Below are positions 1 to 8,285 of a DNA stretch of 16,460 nt, piece after piece; position 1 is the stretch's first letter; each line of letters opens with the position of its first letter. The stretch spans positions 13,457 through 29,916 of the forward strand of contig PATI01000014.1 in assembly GCA_002712335.1 (NCBI GenBank), read 5' to 3'. Under the pieces are notes generated by a model. It did not search any database. It was not told the DNA's origin and worked only from the letters and a program-made list of their open reading frames with translations. A program made the translations under genes and the position numbers. Source of the stretch: Rhodospirillaceae bacterium (GTDB lineage Bacteria > Pseudomonadota > Alphaproteobacteria > MPNO01 > UBA2964).

Positions 1-34
1 TATTATACCCAATTATCAACAAAATTTGAAGTCT

Positions 35-53
35 TGCCCTAATGCTAAGGGCA
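35..53 (+). promoter_or_regulatory. Small hairpin upstream of uup
   Basis: Arms TGCCCT (35-40) and AGGGCA (48-53) form a perfect 6-bp stem with a 7-base loop, ending about 15 bases before the uup start codon. No T-run follows, so it is not a convincing terminator. It could be a 5' leader structure affecting uup translation, the end of an upstream unit, or chance. Confidence 0.25.
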
Positions 54-68
54 TTCTAAAGAAGAGGT

Positions 69-1880
69 ATGACACCACCTATTTTAATCCTGAGAAATAT
101 TAACCTTACTTTTGGCGGCACGCCTCTTTTCAAAGACGCCGAATTAAGCATTTCAGAGGGTGAATGCCTATGTCTCGTTGGACGAAATGGCTCCGGAAAA
201 TCAACATTATTAAAAATTGCTGCTGGCCTCATCGAGCCAGATACAGGAGAGATATTCCTTCAACCAGGGAAAACTTTGCGCTATCTACCCCAAGAGCCAG
301 ATATGGGTAAATACAACAATACTCTTGCCTATGTTAAAGCCGGGCTCGCGCCGGGTGATGACCCCAACAGAGCATCATACCTTTTAGCTCAGCTTAGTTT
401 AAACGGTGAAGAAAAACCTTCTAAACTCTCAGGAGGAGAAAAAAGACGATGCGCATTAGCACGCGTATTGTCACCAGAACCTGATATTCTTCTATTAGAT
501 GAGCCAACTAATCACCTCGACCTCCCTGCTATTGAATGGCTCGAGTCGGAACTACAAACCATGCGAACCGCCCTGATCCTTATTAGCCATGATCGACGTT
601 TTCTACAAAAACTATCAAACAGAACAGTATGGTTAACCCAAGGTACCACTCGTACCCTCAGAGAAAACTTTAACAAATTCGAAGAATGGCGCGATACTAT
701 TCTAGAACAAGAAATGACCGAACGCAGCAAGCTTGACCGTAAACTTTTAGCAGAAACAGAATGGCTACGAAAAGGCGTGACCGCTCGCCGCAAACGCAAT
801 CAAGGTCGCCTTCGTTCACTCATCGCTCTTAGAAAAAAAAGAAGAGACCAACGCGGTCCAGCCGGACAAGTTATTTTTTCTAGCACAAAAACGGGTCAAT
901 CCGGAAAATTTATCCTAGAAACTAAATCGATAAGTAAAACTTTTGGCCAAGGACCGATTATAAAAAATTTTTCGATAAAGATTAAGAGAGGTGATCGTAT
1001 CGGAATTGTAGGACCAAACGGAGCAGGAAAAACAACTTTGATTAACTTGATAACCGGCAGCTTAGAACCTGATGAGGGCAGTATTCGACTAGGTACTAAC
1101 CTTGAGATGATAACCCTTGACCAAAATCGGGAAAAACTTGATCCGAACTCTACATTAGCCAATGCCCTGACCGAGGGGGGTGAAATTATTTCCGTAGGAG
1201 ATAAAAACAAGCATGTTATTGGATATATGAAAGATTTTTTATTTTCCCCCGAACAGGCTCGCACTCCCGTTGGGGTATTATCTGGCGGCGAGCGGGGAAG
1301 AGTAATGCTTGCTCGGGCTCTTGCAAAACCTTCTAACTTTTTAATTCTTGATGAACCCACCAATGATTTAGATATTGAAACCCTAGACCTGTTGCAAGAA
1401 ATGATTGCTAACTACAAGGGTACAATCATACTTGTAAGCCACGATCGAGATTTTCTGGATAGAACTACTACCTCCATTATTTGTTCAGAAGGTAATGGTA
1501 ATTGGGTGGAATATGCTGGAGGTTATAGTGATATGCTCTTGCAACGAGGTAACCACTCGTTAGAAAAAAATAAAAAATCCAAAGACAGTCGGCCAAAAGA
1601 CAAAAGAAAAGAATTAAAAACTGCTAGCTCTAAAAATAAAATTAAAATGTCCTACAAGGATAAATATGCGCTTGAAATTTTGCCTCATCGCATGGAAAAA
1701 ATGCGGGAACTAATTTTAAAACACCAGACAATTTTATCCGACTCCGATTTATTTCTAAAGGATGCCAAGTCCTATGAAAAATCCGCGAAGACTATAGAGG
1801 TTACACAATCGGAATTGGAAGAGGCGGAAGAACAATGGCTTGAGTTAGAAATACTTCGTGAACAAGCAGAAAAAAACTAG
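69..1880 (+). CDS. uup: ABC-F family ATPase, Uup type
   Basis: This is a soluble, twin-cassette ABC-F ATPase of 603 residues. The family acts on ribosomes or on branched DNA intermediates rather than in transport, and no membrane segment is visible. Cassette 1 has Walker A GRNGSGKST at 38-46, signature LSGGE at 120-124, Walker B with DEPTNHLD ending at 151, and switch His174. Cassette 2 has Walker A GPNGAGKTT at 315-323, LSGGE at 404-408, DEPTNDLD ending at 435, and His458. The basic inter-domain linker (about 200-265, containing GVTARRKRNQGR) and the charged C-terminal coiled-coil tail (about 500-603) point to Uup rather than EttA or YheS. The ATG at 69 fits the usual family N-terminus, but GAGG ends only one base before it, so AAAGAAG just upstream may serve as the ribosome site. 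The gene converges on the molybdenum hydroxylase gene and is probably a chromosomal housekeeping flank of the accessory region. Confidence 0.93.
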   Translation: MTPPILILRNINLTFGGTPLFKDAELSISEGECLCLVGRNGSGKSTLLKIAAGLIEPDTGEIFLQPGKTLRYLPQEPDMGKYNNTLAYVKAGLAPGDDPNRASYLLAQLSLNGEEKPSKLSGGEKRRCALARVLSPEPDILLLDEPTNHLDLPAIEWLESELQTMRTALILISHDRRFLQKLSNRTVWLTQGTTRTLRENFNKFEEWRDTILEQEMTERSKLDRKLLAETEWLRKGVTARRKRNQGRLRSLIALRKKRRDQRGPAGQVIFSSTKTGQSGKFILETKSISKTFGQGPIIKNFSIKIKRGDRIGIVGPNGAGKTTLINLITGSLEPDEGSIRLGTNLEMITLDQNREKLDPNSTLANALTEGGEIISVGDKNKHVIGYMKDFLFSPEQARTPVGVLSGGERGRVMLARALAKPSNFLILDEPTNDLDIETLDLLQEMIANYKGTIILVSHDRDFLDRTTTSIICSEGNGNWVEYAGGYSDMLLQRGNHSLEKNKKSKDSRPKDKRKELKTASSKNKIKMSYKDKYALEILPHRMEKMRELILKHQTILSDSDLFLKDAKSYEKSAKTIEVTQSELEEAEEQWLELEILREQAEKN

Positions 1881-4027
1881 CCCATTGCTGCTAATTTAAT
1901 CGCCTCTGGAGTAAAAGGCATTCGCCTTAGCCTCAAACCAATTGCATTGTAAATTCCGTTGGCAATGGCCCCTGCTGTGGGACCAGCAACACATTCTCCC
2001 GCTCCCAGAAATCTCTCATTTGGACGATCGAGCAGAATCGTTTCAATCACTGGAATATTATCAAAACGTAAAATTGGATATGTCTCCCAATCACGACTTG
2101 TGATACCCCCACGATCGTATGTTACCTCCTCATAAAGGGTCCAACTTGCCGCTTGAAGAAAACCACCTTCGTATTGAGCAGTCAGACCAGCGCGATCAAT
2201 TATTTGGCCAGCATCACCAGCGAGGACTGCTCGAATCATCTTTACATGAGCCAAATCATCCACTTCGACCTCTACCGCTACAGCCGCGTATGCCTGGATA
2301 TTTTTATACTGGGCAAGGGCAATGCCTAAACCCGTATTTTCTCCAACTTTTAAACCCCACCCGATTTTATCAGCAGCTACCTCCAAAACATTTTTAGCTC
2401 TTTCATCTGAGAGATGCCTTAGACGAAACTGAACGGGATCGATATTAGCTCTCTCAGCCAATTCATCAACAAACGACTCGATGGCAAAAATATTAGCAAA
2501 AGCACCCAGTGTTCTTAATGCTGAAGTTCTCAGAGGCAAATCCCTTACCAGGTTTTTTACAAGTCTTTTATCTTCAAAATTGTAAAGTGGATCGAGATTT
2601 CTATGCAACCCAGCATGACGAGACATATTTGGTTTTGGAACTAAAGGCTTGATACCAACACCACAATACTTCAGAGGTAATAATCTCGCCGGACCAGCAC
2701 CATCCGGTTCCGGTCTAGGACGCATACCATAAGTATCGCTGAATGTCTCTTGAGACCATTTGATAACCTTACCATTATCGTCAAGACTAGCGTTGAGATC
2801 CATTACCATACTGGAACCATAAGGTTCCCATGCGTGTTCATCCTCCCGTGTCCATTTTAGTAGGATAGGCTTTCCAGCAAGGGCTAGTGCAATTAATGCT
2901 GCATCAACTGCTGCGTCGTCTGCACCATTGTGTCCGTAACACCCAGCTCCCGGAACATGTATAATTTTCAAATTTTCTGCCTCTAAAGATAACGCTTCTG
3001 CAAGGCTTTGACGGAGAACATAGACACCCTGACTATGCGTCCAAATGGTTATTTTTTTTCCTTCTGCTAGCGCCATAGCAGCCGAGGGGCCAATAGAACC
3101 ATGCATTAGATAAGGTTTTTCATATTTTGCTGAAAGAGTAGAAGTGGCATTCACCGGCGGAGGTAAAAGTGCTTCAACACTCTCCTTTTGTGGTACTCCA
3201 TCCACTACCGGGAGACTTACCCTTTCATTTGTAATCAGTCTTTCAAAAATATCTTGAGGCTCTAGACCTCTTCCCTGGTTCCAGGTCGAAGTCTCAAACA
3301 ACCTTTTAGCCGACTTAACAGCCATATACTCATCAGCATTTACCACAGCTAAAAAGGAGCCATCTTGAACCAGATTACAACCCTTCTTCTCGAGGCTTTT
3401 AGCTATCTTCGGGTTAATGGAATTTAAGCGGGCATGGTAATGGGGGGGACGCACAACCCGAGCATGCAACATTCCTGCTATCTTCATATCCTGAATGAAA
3501 TATGGTTCTCCATTAACAATATCTTTTAGACCTCGGAAGACCACAGGATTACCAATTACTTTATAGTTATTAGGATGTTTGGTGATAGCGTTGGGGTCCA
3601 CATCAATATGAAATGGCTTTTTAGCTGCAAGTTCTGCATAAGTAATTGAGTTATTTGTTTCCCTTGACCGAATTAGTCCGTTGGAGACGAACAAGGTAGT
3701 AATTTCTACTTCTAGTGCCTCAGCCGCCAATGCAATCAAATGCTGGCGTGCGGTTGCCGCTGCAGCCCTCACCGCATTCCCCGATTCTTCCATCGAATTA
3801 CTACCTGAGGTTATACCTTCATCGGGATCTACACCCGTTTCTGTTCGGGATATATCAATATTATCAATATCCACATCAAGCTCTTCTGATACTATGAGAG
3901 CTAAAGCGGTAGAAATTCTTTGTCCTATATCTACTTTACCGGTACGAACTAGAATACGGCCGTCATCGTTGATTGCAATCCAGTTATCAAGGCTTCGTGT
4001 TTTCTTAAGGCTATTACTATCCGGCAT
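1877..4027 (-). CDS. Molybdopterin-binding hydroxylase large subunit (xanthine dehydrogenase family, IorB/NicB type)
   Basis: This 716-residue protein is the molybdenum-pterin catalytic subunit of a hydroxylase in the xanthine oxidase family. Such enzymes insert water-derived oxygen next to a ring nitrogen or oxidise an aldehyde. It has the N-terminal layout of the IorB/nicotinate dehydrogenase branch (DGR..V.TGKVDIGQ near 22-36), a cofactor-binding segment PGAGCYGHNGADDA at 359-372, and the GAGE motif at 675-678, where Glu678 is the expected catalytic base. No Tat signal peptide or C-terminal cytochrome c domain is visible, so it is probably cytoplasmic. It overlaps the end of its [2Fe-2S] partner by 11 bases, which implies translational coupling. 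No FAD subunit, XdhC-type maturation factor or molybdopterin gene lies nearby. The family is secure. The substrate is unknown; an N-heteroaromatic compound or aromatic aldehyde is an inference. Confidence 0.92.
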   Translation of the reverse strand: MPDSNSLKKTRSLDNWIAINDDGRILVRTGKVDIGQRISTALALIVSEELDVDIDNIDISRTETGVDPDEGITSGSNSMEESGNAVRAAAATARQHLIALAAEALEVEITTLFVSNGLIRSRETNNSITYAELAAKKPFHIDVDPNAITKHPNNYKVIGNPVVFRGLKDIVNGEPYFIQDMKIAGMLHARVVRPPHYHARLNSINPKIAKSLEKKGCNLVQDGSFLAVVNADEYMAVKSAKRLFETSTWNQGRGLEPQDIFERLITNERVSLPVVDGVPQKESVEALLPPPVNATSTLSAKYEKPYLMHGSIGPSAAMALAEGKKITIWTHSQGVYVLRQSLAEALSLEAENLKIIHVPGAGCYGHNGADDAAVDAALIALALAGKPILLKWTREDEHAWEPYGSSMVMDLNASLDDNGKVIKWSQETFSDTYGMRPRPEPDGAGPARLLPLKYCGVGIKPLVPKPNMSRHAGLHRNLDPLYNFEDKRLVKNLVRDLPLRTSALRTLGAFANIFAIESFVDELAERANIDPVQFRLRHLSDERAKNVLEVAADKIGWGLKVGENTGLGIALAQYKNIQAYAAVAVEVEVDDLAHVKMIRAVLAGDAGQIIDRAGLTAQYEGGFLQAASWTLYEEVTYDRGGITSRDWETYPILRFDNIPVIETILLDRPNERFLGAGECVAGPTAGAIANGIYNAIGLRLRRMPFTPEAIKLAAMG

Positions 4028-4490
4028 TCTTAATTGCCTGCTTAGCGCGATCGATAGCCTTCAATACCCTAAAATGAGACCCACAACGACAAAGGTGATC
4101 ATGAAGGGCACTACTGATTTCTTCTCTACTAGGTTGAGTTTTTTTGTTAAGCAACGCCGTCACAGCCACCACAAGGCCGGCTGTACAATAACCGCATTGT
4201 GCAGCCCCCTCTTGGATAAAAGCTTTTTGTACTATACTCGGTTCTCCATTCCTAACTAGACCTTCAACCGTAATTATCTCTTGATCTTTAAATTCTGATG
4301 CTGCGCGAACACATGATAATACTTTTTCACCATTCGCCAAAACCGCGCAAGCACCACACTGTTCCAATCCGCACCCAAGCTTAGCACCCATTAAATTTAG
4401 TTGATTTCGGAGAACGTAAATCAGCGGGGTTTCTGGCGAGCAATCGATATCATATTTTTTCCCATTCACCTTTAGCGAAAATTCAGACAT
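4017..4490 (-). CDS. [2Fe-2S]-binding small subunit of the molybdenum hydroxylase (IorA type)
   Basis: This 157-residue electron-transfer subunit is the usual length for this family. The N-terminal plant-type ferredoxin domain carries one cluster on Cys40, Cys45, Cys48 and Cys60 (CGLEQCGAC, then LSC). The C-terminal helical domain carries the second cluster on Cys99, Cys102, Cys134 and Cys136 (QCGYC, then CRCGSH). All eight ligands are present. It takes electrons from the molybdenum site of the following subunit; the downstream acceptor is not encoded in the window. AAAGGG lies 8 bases before the ATG and overlaps the stop of the exporter gene 12 bases upstream, so it sits within the same operon. 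Confidence 0.95.
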   Translation of the reverse strand: MSEFSLKVNGKKYDIDCSPETPLIYVLRNQLNLMGAKLGCGLEQCGACAVLANGEKVLSCVRAASEFKDQEIITVEGLVRNGEPSIVQKAFIQEGAAQCGYCTAGLVVAVTALLNKKTQPSREEISSALHDHLCRCGSHFRVLKAIDRAKQAIKNAG

Positions 4491-4502
4491 ATGTTCGACC
4501 CT

Positions 4503-6050
4503 TTAACGGCTTTTCCCCTTACCAAGCAGACTTCCAGGTATAATAGCTACAAAAAACATTAGGGCTGCAACAAGAAACCCTTCACGAAAACCAAGCATCA
4601 TTGCTTGACTATAAATCGATGAGCCTAGCTGCTGCAATGCAGTCAAATATTGCAGTGATTCTGGAATCCCTGCTGAGCCCAAATAGGATTGGAAGGACCT
4701 TAAAAACTCTATTGTCGCCGAATTACCAGACGTTTGAGTGGCAATATAAGATTCTGCATAATGCGTAGAACGGATGTCCACAAACGTTGCTAACAGACTG
4801 ACACCAAAAGCTCCTCCCAACTGACGAGAAAAACTCATCATCCCCGCACCCTGACTAACTTGTTCGGCTGGCAAGGCGCGCATCGAACCGGTTGTTAATG
4901 GAGGAAACACAAAACCCAAGCCAACACGCCCTAAAATTAACCACCAGCCGAAAATCCAAAACGCTGTATTGGTATCCGCACCAGCCATCAAATAGCATGA
5001 GTAAGACGTCATAATTAAACCAATAGTTATTGGTATCCTAGGGCTAATCCAATCGCTTATACGACCAGTCAGTGGAAATACTAAAGCGAGTAAAAGACCT
5101 GCGGGCATGAGAAGGAAGCCTGCTTTTGTGGGTGTATAACCTTGAACTATCTGAACAAACAGTGGGATCAAATACCATAAACCAAAATTACCCGCACCCC
5201 AAACAAAGGATAATAAACAACCCGAGGTAAACTTTACATTACTAAATAGTTTTAAACTCAACATCGGCTGTCGACAAATTGACTCCCAAAATAGAAACCC
5301 GATCAAAGCGACACAGGTAATTACAAAGTATAAAACAATTATATCGGAGCCCCAGCCTTCCCTTCCACCGCTAGAGAGGGCAGACAAAAGTGCAAATATA
5401 AATACTGAGATGAGGACCAGACCCAACCAGTCCATATCGGCTTTCTTAGTTTCCTTTTCACGGGCCGGCATAAATATTGCTGCCATAATACTACCCAGAC
5501 CGCAAAATGGTAAAACAAGCCAGAACACCGCACGCCAATCAAAAGTATCAACCAGTATTCCGCCAAATGCTGGACCGAGTGCCGGGGCTAAAACAATACC
5601 GAATCCAAAGAAACCCATCGCTCGGCCACGCTGGTCTGGTGGAAAAGCCTGATAGATAACTTGTAATGCCAACGGATGAATGAAACCTGCACCAAGCCCT
5701 TGTAACAATCGAGAAAAAACCAACATATCAAAAGTAGTACTCATTACGCCGAGGATCGACCCAGCTACAAAAATTACCATTGAAACGTAATAAGTATTTC
5801 TTTTACCAATTGCTGATAACATCCAAGAATTAAGAAGCATTGCTACGGTCATAGTAGCCAGAAATCCAGCCGATAACCACTGTGCCTTATCCTGTCCAAC
5901 CCCAAACGCACCCATAATATTTGGGATTGCGACATTAACGATCGTCGATGAAAGAATTAATGAAATATTTCCAATCATGGCCGTCAGGGTGATTAGCCAC
6001 CGATGGCTTAAACCAAATCGAGCGACAACGTCAGCGGTCGATGATGCCAA
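4503..6050 (-). CDS. emrB: DHA2-family MFS multidrug exporter, EmrB type
   Basis: This 515-residue proton-coupled drug exporter of the 14-helix DHA2 family sits in the inner membrane and works with an EmrA-type adaptor. Visible motifs are the TM1 signature STIVNVAIPNIMGAFG (35-50), motif A remnant GKRNTYY (82-88), motif B RLLQGLGAG (114-122), and the antiporter motif C GIVLAPALGPAFGG (151-164). The start is TTG at 6050. It is chosen because GGAG at 6061-6058 lies 7 bases upstream and because the protein then begins just before TM1. This start lies 20 bases inside the emrA reading frame, so the two genes are translationally coupled. The hydroxylase subunits follow 12 bases downstream, so the exported molecule may be the substrate or product of that enzyme (inference). 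Confidence 0.92.
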   Translation of the reverse strand: MASSTADVVARFGLSHRWLITLTAMIGNISLILSSTIVNVAIPNIMGAFGVGQDKAQWLSAGFLATMTVAMLLNSWMLSAIGKRNTYYVSMVIFVAGSILGVMSTTFDMLVFSRLLQGLGAGFIHPLALQVIYQAFPPDQRGRAMGFFGFGIVLAPALGPAFGGILVDTFDWRAVFWLVLPFCGLGSIMAAIFMPAREKETKKADMDWLGLVLISVFIFALLSALSSGGREGWGSDIIVLYFVITCVALIGFLFWESICRQPMLSLKLFSNVKFTSGCLLSFVWGAGNFGLWYLIPLFVQIVQGYTPTKAGFLLMPAGLLLALVFPLTGRISDWISPRIPITIGLIMTSYSCYLMAGADTNTAFWIFGWWLILGRVGLGFVFPPLTTGSMRALPAEQVSQGAGMMSFSRQLGGAFGVSLLATFVDIRSTHYAESYIATQTSGNSATIEFLRSFQSYLGSAGIPESLQYLTALQQLGSSIYSQAMMLGFREGFLVAALMFFVAIIPGSLLGKGKSR

Positions 6051-7176
6051 CGTTTATCTCCACCATCATCCCGGGACGAAGAAGTTCACTTTGATCCTCA
6101 ATATCTACCCGGATACGGATACGCTGGACAATCTTAGTGAAATTTCCACTAGGGTTAGGCGTTGGAAGCAAAGCAAATTCACTCGTTGCAGCATTCCCTA
6201 TTCTAGAAATTTTTCCTTGAAAAACTCTATCGGGATATGCATCCACATTCACCGTAACTTTCCGACCTTCACTTATAAATCGAAGATCAGTTTCCTTAAT
6301 ATTTGCCGAAACCCATACCTTTTTGGGGTTATGGACCATCAACAAACGTTGACCGGCAGTAATAAACTCACTGGTATTTACAAAGGTCTTATCAACAACT
6401 CCATCAAATGGACTATTTATAATCCGGTCACGAAGGTTAAGTAATTGTCTTTTCCTCTGAGCCAATACCTCTGTTTTACGATGTTTTAGCATAGTCAATT
6501 GACGATCAAAAACTAATAACTGCTCACGATCTGCCAAAGCCCGAATTAATGCCGCCTTAGCAGCAGCTACCTCGGCCTGAGCCTGTTGGAAAGCTTGTTC
6601 AGCCTTGCGATAATTATTTCGACTCTCTTCCCACCGCTGTCGAGAAATTACTTTACGCTTTAATAAGGTTTTTCTTCGTTCAAATTCTATATTCGCAAGA
6701 TTTAGATCTGACTTTCTTCCGGCAAGAGCAGCTTCAGCTGCTAGCACCTGTGAACGCTTAACCGCCCCTGCGCTCTGTGTCTGTCGATCGGTCATTTTTT
6801 TCTCGGTTAACACACGAGCTCGCTCGGCTTCTAATGATTTCAATCGGGAGTCTAGTTCGCTTAAATGTAGTCTTGCGTCGCGAGCGTCAATCGATACTAG
6901 AACCTCACCTTTCTTAACCCTATCGCCCTCGCTAACATGAAGCTTCGTGACCCAGCCTGAGACTCGACTACTCACTGAAATAACGTCAGCTGTTATTCTA
7001 GCATCATCGATATAAACATTAGCATACCGGCTATAACCCCAGTCCGCTAATAATAGCCCACCACCAATCGCCGCAAAACCCAAGCACCACTTCCTCAAAA
7101 TACTAAAAAAATGGCGGCGATGGGATGCAGCTTGATAATCTATTTTTGCTACATCTTCAGTGGGACTAACGTCCAA
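6031..7176 (-). CDS. emrA: HlyD/EmrA-type membrane fusion protein
   Basis: This periplasmic adaptor of a tripartite efflux pump is about 381 residues from the chosen start, close to EmrA length. In order, it shows a short cytoplasmic N-terminus, one membrane anchor (about 28-45, CLGFAAIGGGLLLADW), a split biotinyl-lipoyl domain (RVSGWV...EGDRVKKGEVL and INSPFDGVVD), a long Ala/Gln/Arg-rich coiled-coil hairpin between them, and a beta-barrel ending with RPGMMVEINVG. The start is TTG at 7176, with GGAG 7 bases upstream (7187-7184). The frame stays open to an ATG at 7311, but that extension would cover the divergent promoter spacer and an operator-like palindrome, and it reads as low-quality hydrophobic sequence. 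It is first in the operon emrA-emrB-[2Fe-2S]-Mo subunit. No outer-membrane TolC-type gene is present here. Confidence 0.88.
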   Translation of the reverse strand: MDVSPTEDVAKIDYQAASHRRHFFSILRKWCLGFAAIGGGLLLADWGYSRYANVYIDDARITADVISVSSRVSGWVTKLHVSEGDRVKKGEVLVSIDARDARLHLSELDSRLKSLEAERARVLTEKKMTDRQTQSAGAVKRSQVLAAEAALAGRKSDLNLANIEFERRKTLLKRKVISRQRWEESRNNYRKAEQAFQQAQAEVAAAKAALIRALADREQLLVFDRQLTMLKHRKTEVLAQRKRQLLNLRDRIINSPFDGVVDKTFVNTSEFITAGQRLLMVHNPKKVWVSANIKETDLRFISEGRKVTVNVDAYPDRVFQGKISRIGNAATSEFALLPTPNPSGNFTKIVQRIRIRVDIEDQSELLRPGMMVEINVGIIDR

Positions 7177-7213
7177 GATGAAACTCCATTCAAGGGAACC
7201 TTTTAAACAAATC

Positions 7214-7236
7214 AGAATAATAGGTACTATTGTTCT
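7214..7236. promoter_or_regulatory. Operator-like inverted repeat between emrA and the amidohydrolase
   Basis: Arms AGAATAATAG (7214-7223) and CTATTGTTCT (7227-7236) flank a 3-base centre and match at 9 of 10 positions. The repeat lies 37 bases upstream of the emrA start and 67 bases upstream of the divergent amidohydrolase start. This size and symmetry suit a dimeric MarR- or TetR-type repressor, which commonly control emrAB-like pumps. No such regulator gene is in the window, so the binding protein is unknown. Confidence 0.5.
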
Positions 7237-7303
7237 ATTAATTCTAACGCAAAAAATAAAAACAAACACCTGGATACGGTATTGATAGATAAGGGCAGAA
7301 AAT

Positions 7304-8277
7304 ATGACCACTAAAGATGGCTCACAAATAATCGCTATCGAAGAGCATTATCTGGATAAAGATGTTGACGCCAAGGTTCAAAAGGTAGCTGGGGGTGGTG
7401 AAGTGACAAGGAAAAGGCTCCTTGATCTAGGGGACTTGCGTGTCAAGGACATGGATGAAGCTGGCATCGACGTTCAAGTTCTCTCTCATTGCCCACCGGG
7501 TGCGCAGGCTTTTGATCCAAATGAAGCAAAAGAACGTTCCGCAGGCGTAAATGATCGACTTCATGATTTTATCCTCACCAACCCAGCACGCTTCCGGGGG
7601 TTTGCCACACTACCGACTCGCACTCCTGAATTAGCCGCTGATGAACTAGAGCGTTGTCACCGGGAACTTGGTTTCCATGGAGCAATTGTCCATGGTCTTA
7701 CAGAAGGTGAGTTTATTGATATGCCGAGATTCTGGCCTATCTTTGAAAGAGCCGAGTTTCTTGATATTCCAATTTATATTCATCCCGGCCGGCCTCACCC
7801 AGCAGTCATCGATGCCTACTACAAAGATTATGTAAAACAATACCGGTCCATTTTATCTGCAGGGTGGGGCTTCACTGTGGAAACCGCAACGGCCGGTTTG
7901 CGAATGGTCTTGAGTGGCATCTTTGACAAATACCCCAACCTTAAAATTATCTTGGGCCATATGGGAGAAGGCCTCCCATTCCTAACATGGCGTATTAATC
8001 ATTCATTTGGAGAAATCATTCCTAACCAAGGAAAAAGGCTGGATTTAGTGAAATTTTCAAAAAGCATTTTCATATAACTACTAGTGGTAATTTTTCCGAT
8101 GCCGCCCTTTTATGTACAATTATGGAAATGGGTGCAGATCGAATTATCTTCTCAGTTGATTGGCCCTATGTGGATAATAAGCCGGGCTCAGAATGGATCG
8201 AAACTATTGCGGTTAGCCCAGAGGACAAGAAAAAAATTTTAAATGGAAATGCAAAAAAGCTTCTTAAGCTTCCATAA
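7304..8277 (+). pseudogene. Amidohydrolase-2 family protein, gamma-resorcylate decarboxylase-like, frameshifted
   Basis: This is a TIM-barrel metal-dependent enzyme of the ACMSD/gamma-resorcylate decarboxylase group, which removes (or reversibly adds) CO2 on hydroxybenzoate-type acids without oxygen. The uninterrupted frame from ATG 7304 stops at 8077 after 257 residues. The rest of the protein continues in another frame to TAA 8275-8277. One missing base in the A-run at 8032-8036 explains the break: restoring it gives GKKAGFSEIFKKHFHITTSGNF and a 324-residue protein of normal family length. The expected metal ligands are Glu13, His15 (IEEHY), His160 (IHPG), His219 (GHMGEG) and Asp286 (SVDWPY). 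Asp286 lies after the break, so the short product should be inactive. AAGGG at 7291-7295 is the likely ribosome site. It could be a recent pseudogene, a base-calling error or, less likely, recoding. It diverges from emrA and converges on the MFS gene 8 bases away. Confidence 0.85.
8253..8271 (-). terminator. Possible intrinsic terminator of the MFS gene
   Basis: Read on the minus strand, AAGCTT (8271-8266), a 3-base loop, then AAGCTT (8262-8257) form a 6-bp stem followed directly by four T (8256-8253). It starts 14 bases after the stop of the MFS gene and is embedded in the last codons of the convergent amidohydrolase. The stem has only two G-C pairs, so termination would be weak. Confidence 0.35.
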
Positions 8278-8285
8278 TAATGACT

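Noticed and set aside
896..1363. 155-residue open frame on the minus strand
   Set aside because: It is antisense to the second ABC cassette of uup, has no ribosome site of note and no recognisable domain.
3681..4259. 192-residue open frame on the plus strand
   Set aside because: It lies antisense to both hydroxylase genes, whose conserved motifs are unmistakable. The composition is Ser/Thr/Leu-rich with no family pattern.
7177..7311. N-terminal extension of emrA to an ATG at 7311
   Set aside because: It would overlap the start of the divergent amidohydrolase and cover the palindrome at 7214-7236. The encoded stretch is not adaptor-like, while TTG 7176 has a well-placed GGAG.
8030..8038. Programmed -1 ribosomal frameshift in the amidohydrolase
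   Set aside because: GGA-AAA-AGG is not a standard X-XXY-YYZ slippery site for paired slippage, no clear downstream pseudoknot was seen, and the family is not known for recoding. A simple deletion or sequencing error is more likely.
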